Shown: positions 53,981-61,857 of the stretch, piece by piece | Position numbering within the stretch: position 1 is the first letter of the stretch | Layout: each line of letters opens with the position of its first letter | Source of the DNA: Rhodobacteraceae bacterium EL129 | GTDB taxonomy: Bacteria > Pseudomonadota > Alphaproteobacteria > Rhodobacterales > Rhodobacteraceae | Assembly (NCBI GenBank): GCA_900313005.1 | Contig: ONZJ01000002.1 | Location: 2,124,996 to 2,188,995, forward strand | Reading direction: 5' to 3' | Length of the DNA stretch: 64,000 bases | Translations under genes and position numbers: made by a program | The notes under the pieces: model-generated | What the model saw: the letters and a program-made list of their open reading frames with translations, nothing else | What the model was told of the DNA's origin: nothing | The model's database searches: none

Positions 53981-55534
53981 TCACGCAAACCACCAACGTT
54001 CGGTCCATCGTTCACCATCCATGTCCCAGTTTGAGGCCATTGCATCGGGCGTGGCGATCTTGTTGGATGTCGCGAATACGAAGTTAGCAAACATCGGAAT
54101 CATGATCGATCCTTCGTTCGAGACGATTTCCTGCATCTCGAAATACATCTGCTGGCGTTTCGTTGAATCGAGTTCCGCACGCGCCGCAACCAGCAACTCT
54201 TCGAACCGGTCGTTGCACCAGAACCCGTCATTCCAGGCAGCCCCGCATTGAAACGCGGTCGAGAACATCTGATCCTGCACCGGTCGGCCGTTCCAATAGA
54301 CCGCTGAGAAGGGCTTTTTCATCCAGACATCGGACCAGTAGCCGTCATTGGGTTCGCGCACGACGTTGACATCGATCCCCGCAGCCTTGGCCGAGTTCTG
54401 ATAGAGGACGCCCGCATCAACGGCACCAGCAAAGGCGGCATCCGCTGCTGAGAGCGAAATCTCTAGACGGTCGAGACCCGCCTGCTGAAGATACCACTTG
54501 GCCTTGTCGGGATCGTAGGCTTTCTGCTCAAGCTCTGTGTTGTAGTAGAGCTGGCCCTTGCCAATCGGCATGTCATTTCCAACCGACCCGTAGCCAAAGA
54601 GGATCTTCTCGACAAGCTCCTCACGATTGACCGCGTATTTCAACGCCTGACGCACATTGTTGTCGTCAAATGGTGCCTGATTGCTGGCCATTGCAAAGGT
54701 GAAATGCTGATTGCCGGCAACCGAATGGATTTTCAGGTTCGGGTTACGTTCGAGCAGGTTGACGGTCTTCAGGTCCAGCCGGTCGATCATATCAACATCA
54801 CCCGAGACCATCGCCGTGGTCCGCGCGTTTTGATCCACAAGCGCCAGCATTTCGATACTGTCGAACCAGGCCACGTCATCGCGCCAGTGGTTCGGGTTAC
54901 GCTCCATCGTCAATGAGACGCCGAAGTTCACATCCTTGGCGACGTAGCTGCCGCAGCCGTCGCCAGATTGCCAGTCGATGCTGTCGTCCTTGGCCGGATG
55001 GATGCTCAGGTGCAGGTCTGAGAGGATGAACGGGAAATCGGCATTGCCTCCGGTCAGTTCGAAAACCACATAGTCCCCGTCGATGGAGATATCGGAAACC
55101 GGCTCGACTAGTGGTCCCGCAGCAGAGGTCGACTCCGGCCCACGGTGATAATTGATCGAGGCTTTGACGTCTTCCGGCGTGACATCCTTGCCGCTGTGGA
55201 ACGTGACACCCTTACGGATTTTTGCCCGCCAGGTTTTCGCGTCCGGTGATGCCTCAAGGCTTTCCGCCAAAAGCGGCATGACCGTTCCGTCTGGCCTGAC
55301 CTCTGTAAGATGGCCATGGACAGCGTGAGCCACAGGTGTTGTGAACCCATTATCCCACGTTGCCGGATTCCAGGTGTCCGTTGTGGCGCCGTGCCCCTTC
55401 CCGACGCGCAGGTGCCCACCGCGTTTTGGGTTCGCGGATGCCGATCCTATCGGCAATGACGTTGCAGCCACCACGGCGGCAGTGGTCGTTAAGAATTGGC
55501 GACGGTCAAGTTGCCCCTTCGAAAGTGTTGTCAT
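53981..55534 (-). CDS. Tat-exported peptide/dipeptide ABC-transporter substrate-binding protein
   Basis: Periplasmic family-5 solute-binding protein, 517 residues from the ATG at 55534 (AGGAG ahead). The N-terminus has a twin-arginine signal (DRRQFLTTTAAVVAA, cleavage near SASA). Family-5 patterns such as FHSGKDVTPEDVKASI and VRQALKYAVNREELV are present. No permease or ATPase genes are next to it, so it is an orphan or uses a transporter elsewhere. It lies 19 bases after the hydrolase gene. The substrate could be a peptide or another small molecule. Confidence 0.88.
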   Translation of the reverse strand: MTTLSKGQLDRRQFLTTTAAVVAATSLPIGSASANPKRGGHLRVGKGHGATTDTWNPATWDNGFTTPVAHAVHGHLTEVRPDGTVMPLLAESLEASPDAKTWRAKIRKGVTFHSGKDVTPEDVKASINYHRGPESTSAAGPLVEPVSDISIDGDYVVFELTGGNADFPFILSDLHLSIHPAKDDSIDWQSGDGCGSYVAKDVNFGVSLTMERNPNHWRDDVAWFDSIEMLALVDQNARTTAMVSGDVDMIDRLDLKTVNLLERNPNLKIHSVAGNQHFTFAMASNQAPFDDNNVRQALKYAVNREELVEKILFGYGSVGNDMPIGKGQLYYNTELEQKAYDPDKAKWYLQQAGLDRLEISLSAADAAFAGAVDAGVLYQNSAKAAGIDVNVVREPNDGYWSDVWMKKPFSAVYWNGRPVQDQMFSTAFQCGAAWNDGFWCNDRFEELLVAARAELDSTKRQQMYFEMQEIVSNEGSIMIPMFANFVFATSNKIATPDAMASNWDMDGERWTERWWFA

Positions 55535-55553
55535 GTCTGGTCTCCTCTCCATG

Positions 55554-56528
55554 TCATCTCGGTTTCGTAATTTTTGGGTAGTTTTGTGAATTTGTCGGAT
55601 TGCGATTCAGCTTCTTTGGGCTTTGGCCGTTCAACCATTCCGAAGCGGCTACAAACATCTGGGCGTCCACTATGTGCCCAACAGCTGGCAGAAGTTTGAA
55701 CTTTGCATTCGGAATCAGATTGGCCGCCGCCTTGCCCGTTTGTGAAGCAATGCAGGGGTCACTATCTCCGTGCAAAACCAGCGTTTTTGCCTTTATTGAA
55801 CGCAGATGTGCGCGTCGGCCGCCTGCGGCCAGAATCGCCAAGGCATGACGGCCGGATCCGCCACAGGAAAAACTTTGATAAGTCTTCTCGACGTCAGCTC
55901 GTAGCTCATCGTCGGCCAGCAAATGTCCCGCACCGTAATAGACTGCATCGTCCAGCAGATATTCTTTGACTTTGTGGCGGTCCGCAGGCGCCGTGAAGAG
56001 CCGAGCCATACGTCTTTTGGCCTCGTTTGTGCTCCCCACATGGATCGTGCCATCATTGCTGGCCAGTTGGATGAAAGCACCAACGCGATGACCCATCGCT
56101 GCTGAGACAAGTTGGGCGATCATGCCCCCCATCGAAAATCCAACAATGTTGAACTCTTGAATTTTCAACGCATTGATCAAGGCCAACACGTCATCTCGCA
56201 TGTCGAACAGCGAATAGGGGGCACTTTGGGATGCGGCTTCTGCGTCTCCAGCTAACCAGATGTCGGCGATGTCTGATTCACTTTCCGGTCCGCAGCGTGG
56301 TGATTGCCCTGCGTCTCGGTTCTCGACGCAGATAACTCTATGTGTGGCAGACAATTTCCGCAGAAATAATCTGGGCCACTCGAGCATTTGCATTCCCAGC
56401 CCGACCAGCAAGATCAGTGGCCGGGCATCAGGATCTCCGATTTCGGTGTAACGCAGATCCACTGGTCGGCGCCAATCTATGTCCGAAGAGGTCGAGCTCG
56501 ATTGGTTATGCTCATTCAAGGGCAACAT
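55554..56528 (-). CDS. alpha/beta hydrolase
   Basis: 324-residue hydrolase with nucleophile Ser132 in GFSMGG, an HGDSD acid motif and the C-terminal His in AVGHIVDA. No signal peptide. The last ~20 residues are polar and Asn/Lys-rich. It is first of a two-gene operon with the substrate-binding protein and divergent from the TetR gene, which probably controls it. Confidence 0.85.
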   Translation of the reverse strand: MLPLNEHNQSSSTSSDIDWRRPVDLRYTEIGDPDARPLILLVGLGMQMLEWPRLFLRKLSATHRVICVENRDAGQSPRCGPESESDIADIWLAGDAEAASQSAPYSLFDMRDDVLALINALKIQEFNIVGFSMGGMIAQLVSAAMGHRVGAFIQLASNDGTIHVGSTNEAKRRMARLFTAPADRHKVKEYLLDDAVYYGAGHLLADDELRADVEKTYQSFSCGGSGRHALAILAAGGRRAHLRSIKAKTLVLHGDSDPCIASQTGKAAANLIPNAKFKLLPAVGHIVDAQMFVAASEWLNGQSPKKLNRNPTNSQNYPKITKPR

Positions 56529-56586
56529 GGCTTGTATTCCATCAAACTTCGCAGCTGCTGTATGGTTTTAGTCTAATTGGTATATA

Positions 56587-56606
56587 TATAGACTTACTAG
56601 TCTATA
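56587..56606. promoter_or_regulatory. palindromic operator between hydrolase and tetR
   Basis: TATAGACTTACTAGTCTATA: 8-base perfect arms around TACT. Another AGTCTA lies at about 56569 and TATATATATA precedes the palindrome. This is the typical size and place for a TetR-family operator controlling both divergent genes. Confidence 0.6.
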
Positions 56607-56678
56607 AAAAGATCATAAGGTACATATTGACACCTGAGTCAACAAAATACTTACTGGCTGATGCAGTAGGAGTTGCGC

Positions 56679-57320
56679 GTGAAACGAAAAAAACTTTGGC
56701 GTCTTAGAACCGAGGAGTATTCCAAGGCGGCTTTCGAAACCCTTTGTGAATATGGGCTTTCCGGAACAACCGTTGAAAAGGTTGCCCTGCACGCAGGCGT
56801 GTCGAAAACCAATGTTCTGCACTATTTCGGCAGTAAGACGCGATTGTTTGAAATGGCGATGCGATATGCAAATGCGGACCTTGCGCGGGGTGTGAATGCC
56901 CTATTGATTCGATCAAACTCCCCCTGGGAAAGGATCTACTCGGTTATTGAGGGCAACTTCTCAGCGCAGTATTTTGATCCAAAACTTGCTCACGCCTGGA
57001 TATCACTTTGCGCTGAGGTTCCTCAACAATCTAGCTACCAGCGCATTCAAACGGCTATCCACCGGCGGATGCGATCAAATCTGCTGCATGCACTGGCTCA
57101 ATTGGTAGAAAAAGATCGTGCTGAAGATATTGCCCTCGCGATCTCGACGATGATCGATGGATTGTGGTTACGATGTGGCTTGCAGCTTGGTGGTATTGAT
57201 CGGGCAACGGCAATGGCGCAGATGGAGCTTCTGATGGAATCGCTGTTTCCCAATTGCTCCGAACGGTTGGAAGCTAAGAAGCGGATCAACGAGGTTCAAT
57301 CTATACTGACGCCGGGTTAA
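56679..57320 (+). CDS. TetR-family transcriptional regulator
   Basis: 213 residues, GTG start at 56679 with TAGGAG 6 bases ahead. N-terminal HTH (FETLCEYGLSGTTVEKVALH, then VSKTNVLHYFGSK) and a helical ligand domain with a BetI-like C-terminus (MIDGLWLRCGLQLGG). Probably represses itself and the divergent hydrolase/binding-protein genes through the palindrome at 56587-56606. Confidence 0.88.
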   Translation: MKRKKLWRLRTEEYSKAAFETLCEYGLSGTTVEKVALHAGVSKTNVLHYFGSKTRLFEMAMRYANADLARGVNALLIRSNSPWERIYSVIEGNFSAQYFDPKLAHAWISLCAEVPQQSSYQRIQTAIHRRMRSNLLHALAQLVEKDRAEDIALAISTMIDGLWLRCGLQLGGIDRATAMAQMELLMESLFPNCSERLEAKKRINEVQSILTPG

Positions 57321-57412
57321 CGGAGTTTGTTGTCGGAAAAACCTCGTTTGCAAACTATGAAAAAGCAGCGGCGAATGCCAGTTTCTGTCCGCATCATTGG
57401 CCTAGGGATACC

Positions 57413-57450
57413 CCAAAATGCTGCACTGTGCATGAATGTCAGCTTCCAGG
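57413..57450. repeat. degenerate copy of the AACGTCCGsTTC repeat
   Basis: AAAATGCTGCACTGTGCATG followed by AATGTCAGCTTCCAGGAA aligns with 60974-61010 (AAAATGCTGTGCTGTGGATG then AACGTCCGGTTCGGGGAA). Confidence 0.4.
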
Positions 57451-57548
57451 AAATCGGCTAGGCCAATTCGAGCATCGCCGAATGTCTCCTAGGGGCCGAT
57501 GTCGCTGTAGCCAAACGGCCGCGAGATTTCCTAGACGCTCATACTTGC

Positions 57549-58793
57549 TCATTCGGCGGCCATATCTTGTATGCGAAATTCTAGCACCGAAGCTCGTGCA
57601 GCTACTTTTGGGTCGGCGCTGTTGGCCAATAGCCAGCCCTGTATCTGAGCGGGGCTGTGTCTTTGATCTCCCAACCGCTGTTCGAAAACCGACGCCAAGC
57701 CTTCTTCACCGGGGAAGAAGCGTTCAAACAGACGGCGAGCCGTTGCTGCGCTAACCAATCCAAGCTCGGTATGGACATCGGCACGACCGGGTCGGATCAG
57801 GGCTGGATCCAGCTTTTTCTTGTGGTTTGTGGTCATTACCAAAGCGCGACCCTCCTGAGCAGCAACGCCATCGATGGCATTTAGCAAGCCCGAGAAGCTG
57901 ACGCCTGAACGTTTTTCTCCGCTTTCACGTTGTGTGAAAACGGCATCCACATCTTCAATCGCGATCAGCGACCCTTTGGGGGCACACATCATCGCTTCGC
58001 GCAGATCACCATCTGTCAGCGTCGCACGCCCGATATCCAGCGAGGCAATATCCAACGACAGATCTGATGCCAGCGCGCGAATGAGGCTGGATTTTCCCGT
58101 GCCGGGAGGGCCGTAAAACAGATACCCCCGTCGCCATGGAACACCACGTTCCGCGTACCAGTCGCTGGCACCATAGAACCAACGCATGTCGTCGCACACT
58201 TTCTCGATACGGTCATCATCCACCAGCACCGTGTTGACAGAACGGCGCGGGACATCGCCGACATGATCCCACCAATCCCCTTTTAGAATATGGAGGCCGG
58301 GGCCGATGCGATCCTTGGCCTGAGAAAGCGCACGTCCCTCGGCAATCCAGCCCAGTATCGCCTCAACCTTCCCGAATAGGACGGTGACATTCAGCACTTC
58401 CATTGGTCGCTGGTTATGCGATGCACCCACCTTTGATTTTTCGTTGATATCGCGCTCTAGGCGGCAGAGATGGCCGCGCCAGAAAAACCAGTGCCGACCC
58501 GGAGCAGGCGCATAACCTTTTGTGCCCCGAGCCCATTTACCATCCGTCATACGCACATGCCTTGATCTGGACAGGACATTGTTTTGCTCCATCCAGATGC
58601 AGAAATGACGATAGGCCGCGCTCCGGTTGTCCAACGTTAGACTGACCCACCCACGCCGTACTACAACGCGATAGAGGGCCATGAACGCGATGCGCAGAAA
58701 GGCCGCCGCAACCCCAAATGCCCCGAGCGCTATACCGCCAGCGAAAAAATCGCTGGTCAGGGCGCTGGTCAGGAATTGATCGAATGCATCCAA
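57549..58793 (-). CDS. membrane-anchored BCS1-like AAA ATPase
   Basis: 414 residues, start taken as TTG at 58793: the PrfH stop reads TAA-G-TTG with GAGGGGG 5 bases before, while the long in-frame ATG at 58904 would overlap prfH by 110 bases. A hydrophobic segment at about 18-45 anchors it in the inner membrane. A BCS1-N-like region (about 50-215) precedes the AAA core: Walker A GPPGTGKSS (228-236), Walker B LIAIEDVDAVF (276-286), sensor TTNHKKKLDPALIRPGRAD with the Arg finger region. Mitochondrial BCS1 extrudes folded protein; the bacterial role is unknown. It is the third gene of the rtcB-prfH operon. Confidence 0.85.
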   Translation of the reverse strand: MDAFDQFLTSALTSDFFAGGIALGAFGVAAAFLRIAFMALYRVVVRRGWVSLTLDNRSAAYRHFCIWMEQNNVLSRSRHVRMTDGKWARGTKGYAPAPGRHWFFWRGHLCRLERDINEKSKVGASHNQRPMEVLNVTVLFGKVEAILGWIAEGRALSQAKDRIGPGLHILKGDWWDHVGDVPRRSVNTVLVDDDRIEKVCDDMRWFYGASDWYAERGVPWRRGYLFYGPPGTGKSSLIRALASDLSLDIASLDIGRATLTDGDLREAMMCAPKGSLIAIEDVDAVFTQRESGEKRSGVSFSGLLNAIDGVAAQEGRALVMTTNHKKKLDPALIRPGRADVHTELGLVSAATARRLFERFFPGEEGLASVFEQRLGDQRHSPAQIQGWLLANSADPKVAARASVLEFRIQDMAAE

Positions 58794-58794
58794 C

Positions 58795-59436
58795 TTAACC
58801 CCCTCTCTCTTCGCGAAAGTCGTGACCTTTGAAACACCGCACCGGATTGCCTCGTTCCAACGCATGGTGCAGCCCGTTGCGGCTCGCTTTTTGCGCTGCT
58901 TCATCCGCCGCGGCCTGTGCTGCCATCAAATGGTGAAGACGCTCCAAGGCCAGAGACTTATTGCGATGTTGCGATCGTTCTTCTCGCGCCACTGCCGTAA
59001 ACCCGGTCGGCCTGTGCGTTGCTCGCACTGCGCTGTCGGTCGTATTCTGATGCTGCCCTCCCGGACCGCCTGCACGGAAGGTTTCGAACACCACATCACA
59101 CGCACAAATGCACTCAGGTGTTTGCGCGGGTTCAGGCAGGTCGAATACGCCAACGAACCAGTTGGCTCGCTTGTGCGTTGGGCGCAGATTGCTTTGTGCC
59201 CGCCACTGGATTGTGCCGCGCCAGGTTTCGGCAAAGATTTCCGCGTCAGCACCGCTGATCAGCACAACAGCCGATTTGAAACCGTGTTTCGTACGCGTTC
59301 CATTGATGTCGAAATCGACGGTAAAGAACTCGGCTTCGCTGCGCATGACATCCAGCACGCCAGCGACCGCTTGCTGGCACTCAGCGGGACCACCACCACT
59401 GGTGACCAGAAGTGAGATATGTCTGAGGACAGTCAT
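58795..59436 (-). CDS. prfH: peptide chain release factor homologue
   Basis: 213 residues with the GGQ motif of class I release factors (F-R-A-G-G-P-G-G-Q-H-Q-N-T-T) and S-A-V-R-A-T-H-R-P-T-G. The N-terminal domain and stop-codon-recognition loop of RF1/RF2 are missing, which identifies PrfH. PrfH is known to pair with RtcB2; the published model is release of nascent chains from ribosomes cut in the decoding centre so that RtcB can reseal the rRNA. The start overlaps rtcB by four bases (ATGA). A basic C-terminus follows. Confidence 0.92.
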   Translation of the reverse strand: MTVLRHISLLVTSGGGPAECQQAVAGVLDVMRSEAEFFTVDFDINGTRTKHGFKSAVVLISGADAEIFAETWRGTIQWRAQSNLRPTHKRANWFVGVFDLPEPAQTPECICACDVVFETFRAGGPGGQHQNTTDSAVRATHRPTGFTAVAREERSQHRNKSLALERLHHLMAAQAAADEAAQKASRNGLHHALERGNPVRCFKGHDFREERGG

Positions 59437-60566
59437 GATCGCCTCCCGACACGCGTTTTTTTGAAGGTCAGAAGTGGATGGAACTCTGCCACCTGTTGTC
59501 CAGCGCCCGTGTGTTCGAGATCATCGACAACCGCCTTGGATGACTTGTAGGCCAAAGGTGCCTCTTCAATCAGAAGGTCGCGATCTTCACACAGGATGCG
59601 GCCCCCAAAAGGGGTGCGCTGCATGGCCAATATGTCTGATTTCTTGGATCGCACACGACCATGCATAGAGGATCGGTCATAGCGTCGCCCCGCGCCATGT
59701 GCGAGGCTGCCAAGCGCATCACCATGGTCTGTCGCAGCCATTAGATAGCTCGCACTGGCGCGCGATCCAGCAAGCGGAACAAGCCCCGAGTTCGCAACTG
59801 CTGCGCCCTTGCGGTGCAGCCATCCATCACCGTGTCGCGTAAGCAAATTATGCGGTACATCCACAATCAGTGTCAGGTCCGTCCGCAGCGCCTCGGATGC
59901 GCGTTCTGCAATAATCTGACGATTGAGGCTGGCCCAGCGAACGGCAAAGTTATGATCCCGCAGGTAAACCAACGCGGTGTCACTTTCGGGATCAAGGCCC
60001 ACGAAAGCACCATCCAGCACCGCCCCGAGAACCGCATTACCAAAACCGCGTGACCCAGAATGGACCAGTAGATAGAGGCACGATGCATCTAGACCGGTGG
60101 TGTCATCGGCACCGGCCAAGGTCTGAAATTCGCAGAAATGATTGCCGCCACCGATCATACCGAGCGATGTGGCAAACAAATCAGACGGCAACCCGACTTC
60201 TTCGAGCCTCCAGCGCTGATCTTCAGATGCAGCTTCGCCAAGAACACGCATCCGGCGCAATGCCTTTTCCAGTTTCAGCTTGCGCAAAGGCAAATCGAGC
60301 TGGAACAGAGACATGCCACAGCCGATATCATTGCCTATGAGCTGCGGAAAAATCCGATCCGCCAGAACCGCACAGCCAACCGGCCCGTATTTGCCAGGAT
60401 GCAAATCGGGAAAGGCCGCGATTTTTTGCACACCCGTCCAGCTGGCAATTTCTTCGAGTTGCGCTTCGGCCCGTCCTTCGATCCAGGCCGCAGATGTATA
60501 GAATTTCGTGATGACGCCGTCGCTGAACACAGCTGACGCGCGACCACCCAAGACAGAATTGCCCAT
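59433..60566 (-). CDS. rtcB: RNA-splicing ligase RtcB-family protein
   Basis: 3'-phosphate/5'-OH RNA ligase of the short RtcB2 type, 377 residues from the ATG at 60566 (MGNSVLGG). Metal and GMP-binding residues are in place: Asp80 and Cys83 (GNDIGCGM), His143 (GGGNHF), His169 (LVHSGSRG), His239 (VPHNLLTR) and the GMP-linked His290 (AHGAGR). The ribosome site is weak. It heads the rtcB-prfH-AAA operon; no rtcA, rtcR or sigma-54 promoter is visible. Confidence 0.94.
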   Translation of the reverse strand: MGNSVLGGRASAVFSDGVITKFYTSAAWIEGRAEAQLEEIASWTGVQKIAAFPDLHPGKYGPVGCAVLADRIFPQLIGNDIGCGMSLFQLDLPLRKLKLEKALRRMRVLGEAASEDQRWRLEEVGLPSDLFATSLGMIGGGNHFCEFQTLAGADDTTGLDASCLYLLVHSGSRGFGNAVLGAVLDGAFVGLDPESDTALVYLRDHNFAVRWASLNRQIIAERASEALRTDLTLIVDVPHNLLTRHGDGWLHRKGAAVANSGLVPLAGSRASASYLMAATDHGDALGSLAHGAGRRYDRSSMHGRVRSKKSDILAMQRTPFGGRILCEDRDLLIEEAPLAYKSSKAVVDDLEHTGAGQQVAEFHPLLTFKKTRVGRRS

Positions 60567-60993
60567 GTGATAGTACCCAATAAACGTATGTAGATGCGCC
60601 AGCGACGAGCCAACGAACTGGATCAAACCTGATCTGATTTCAGTTTAGGTGTTGATCGACCCCGAAAGGGCGAAATTACGAGTAAGCATGTATGTCCCTT
60701 CCTTGGTTTGGGTTACGACTTGGGCCCGATGGGCCGATTGGATTGCGAGATTTAGTTCGGTCTGATGATTCCTTCAATTAATTTAATTTTGGTCGATGCG
60801 TGATGTGATCCAAACGCAACACGACTGTGTCCCGGAGACCGCTGGAACTGCAAGATCAAACATTCCCAGCAAGAGAATATGAGGCACCCCAAACTTCTGG
60901 GGGCACCAACTTCTTGGCCAGATGGCCGTTGAACACAGAGCGCTCAAGGAGGCATACTGGTTTCTGACCCATGAAAATGCTGTGCTGTGGATG

Positions 60994-61016
60994 AACGTCC
61001 GGTTCGGGGAAGCTGC
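60994..61016. repeat. AACGTCCGsTTCGGGG repeat, copy 2
   Basis: AACGTCCGGTTCGGGGAAGC plus TGC; matches 52834-52856 with one difference. The upstream AAAATGCTG also matches the degenerate copy at 57413. Confidence 0.55.
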
Positions 61017-61052
61017 AGTGCGGCGGCAGAGAAGTTGACGAACGGCGGCTCT

Positions 61053-61074
61053 GGGCCGCCCCTGTAAGCGGCCC
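61053..61074 (-). terminator. hairpin after the recombinase gene
   Basis: GGGCCGC (61053-61059) and GCGGCCC (61068-61074), loop of 8, directly after the minus-strand stop codon. No T-run follows, so termination is uncertain. Confidence 0.4.
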
Positions 61075-61080
61075 TCGCTT

Positions 61081-61713
61081 TTAGATTTCGATGGCTTCTG
61101 AAATCGCCAATGCATCTTCAAGTACGACACCGAGATACCGAACTGTGCTATCCATCTTGGTGTGCCCCAATAACAGTTGGACAGCGCGCAGGTTGCCCGT
61201 TTTTTTATAGATCTGCGTCACTTTGGTCCGGCGCATCGAATGCGTGCCGTATGCGGTTGCTTCAAGGCCAATTGAGGAGACCCAATCCCGAACGATCCGA
61301 GCATACTGACGGGTTGAGATGTGCAGACGTTCGTGAAAGCGGCCAGGCCAGAGGTATTCTGACCCGACCATTAACGGGTCTTCCATCCACTTTGCGACCG
61401 ATGCTCGGGTACCCTCCGAAATTTCGAACCGCACGGGTTTCTGCGTCTTGCTTTGCAGCACCGACGCCCTCTCCTTGATCTGGCCTGACGCCATCACATC
61501 GACGACTTGCATGCGACAAAGGTCACAACCGCGTAGTTTGCTATCAATCGCCATGTTGAAGAGGGCGAGGTCACGATGGTTCTCAGCGAGCTCCAGTCGA
61601 ACCCTGATCGCCCAGACATGCTTTGGCTTTAATGGGCGTTTCTGGCCAACGATTCGGCCCTTGTTCCAAGCGGGGCGAAGCGCACGAATGGCTGGTAAGT
61701 TTGGTGTTTCCAT
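61081..61713 (-). CDS. stand-alone short tyrosine recombinase
   Basis: 210 residues, ATG at 61713 with GGAGGA ahead. It is essentially only a catalytic domain: Arg61 (KLRGCDLC), His158-x2-Arg161 (HSMRR), His184 (LGHTK) and Tyr193 (VRYLGV). The usual N-terminal arm and core-binding domains are missing; such short integrases recur in alphaproteobacterial accessory regions. It may mobilise the neighbouring repair operon, or be a relic. No flanking direct repeat was found. Confidence 0.85.
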   Translation of the reverse strand: METPNLPAIRALRPAWNKGRIVGQKRPLKPKHVWAIRVRLELAENHRDLALFNMAIDSKLRGCDLCRMQVVDVMASGQIKERASVLQSKTQKPVRFEISEGTRASVAKWMEDPLMVGSEYLWPGRFHERLHISTRQYARIVRDWVSSIGLEATAYGTHSMRRTKVTQIYKKTGNLRAVQLLLGHTKMDSTVRYLGVVLEDALAISEAIEI

Positions 61714-61784
61714 GACTGATCCTCCAATCCGCCATTCCCTCCCACAACGACAACCCGACGTTGACCAAGGCAACCTATCATAGA

Positions 61785-61805
61785 ACCCCGGCTAGGATCC
61801 GGGGT
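61785..61805. repeat. inverted repeat between recombinase and LysR genes
   Basis: ACCCCGG (61785-61791) with CCGGGGT (61799-61805), 7-base loop, about 70 bases upstream of the recombinase start. It could be a core recombination site or a regulatory structure. Confidence 0.35.
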
Positions 61806-61857
61806 CCGCAAGGAACCAGATTCAACCAATACTGCGTTGGCTATGAAAGGCTGTTTT

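Larger units (their letters stand above)
60567..61080. other. 514-base gap before rtcB
   Basis: Upstream region of the repair operon on the minus strand. Holds the repeat 60994-61016, a GGCCCGATGGGCC inverted repeat near 60726, and the hairpin after the recombinase gene. I found no gene and no sigma-54-type promoter. Confidence 0.5.

Noticed and set aside
58794..58904. Upstream ATG start for the BCS1-like gene
   Set aside because: Would overlap prfH by 110 bases; the TTG right after the prfH stop has a strong ribosome site and gives a sensible N-terminal anchor.
58795..59436. Release factor RF1/RF2 (prfA/prfB) as identity for the GGQ protein
   Set aside because: Too short and lacks the N-terminal and codon-recognition domains; operon with rtcB identifies PrfH.
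60627..60800. Sigma-54 promoter or rtcR-type control in front of rtcB
   Set aside because: No GG-N10-GC type element seen on the minus strand and no rtcR gene nearby.
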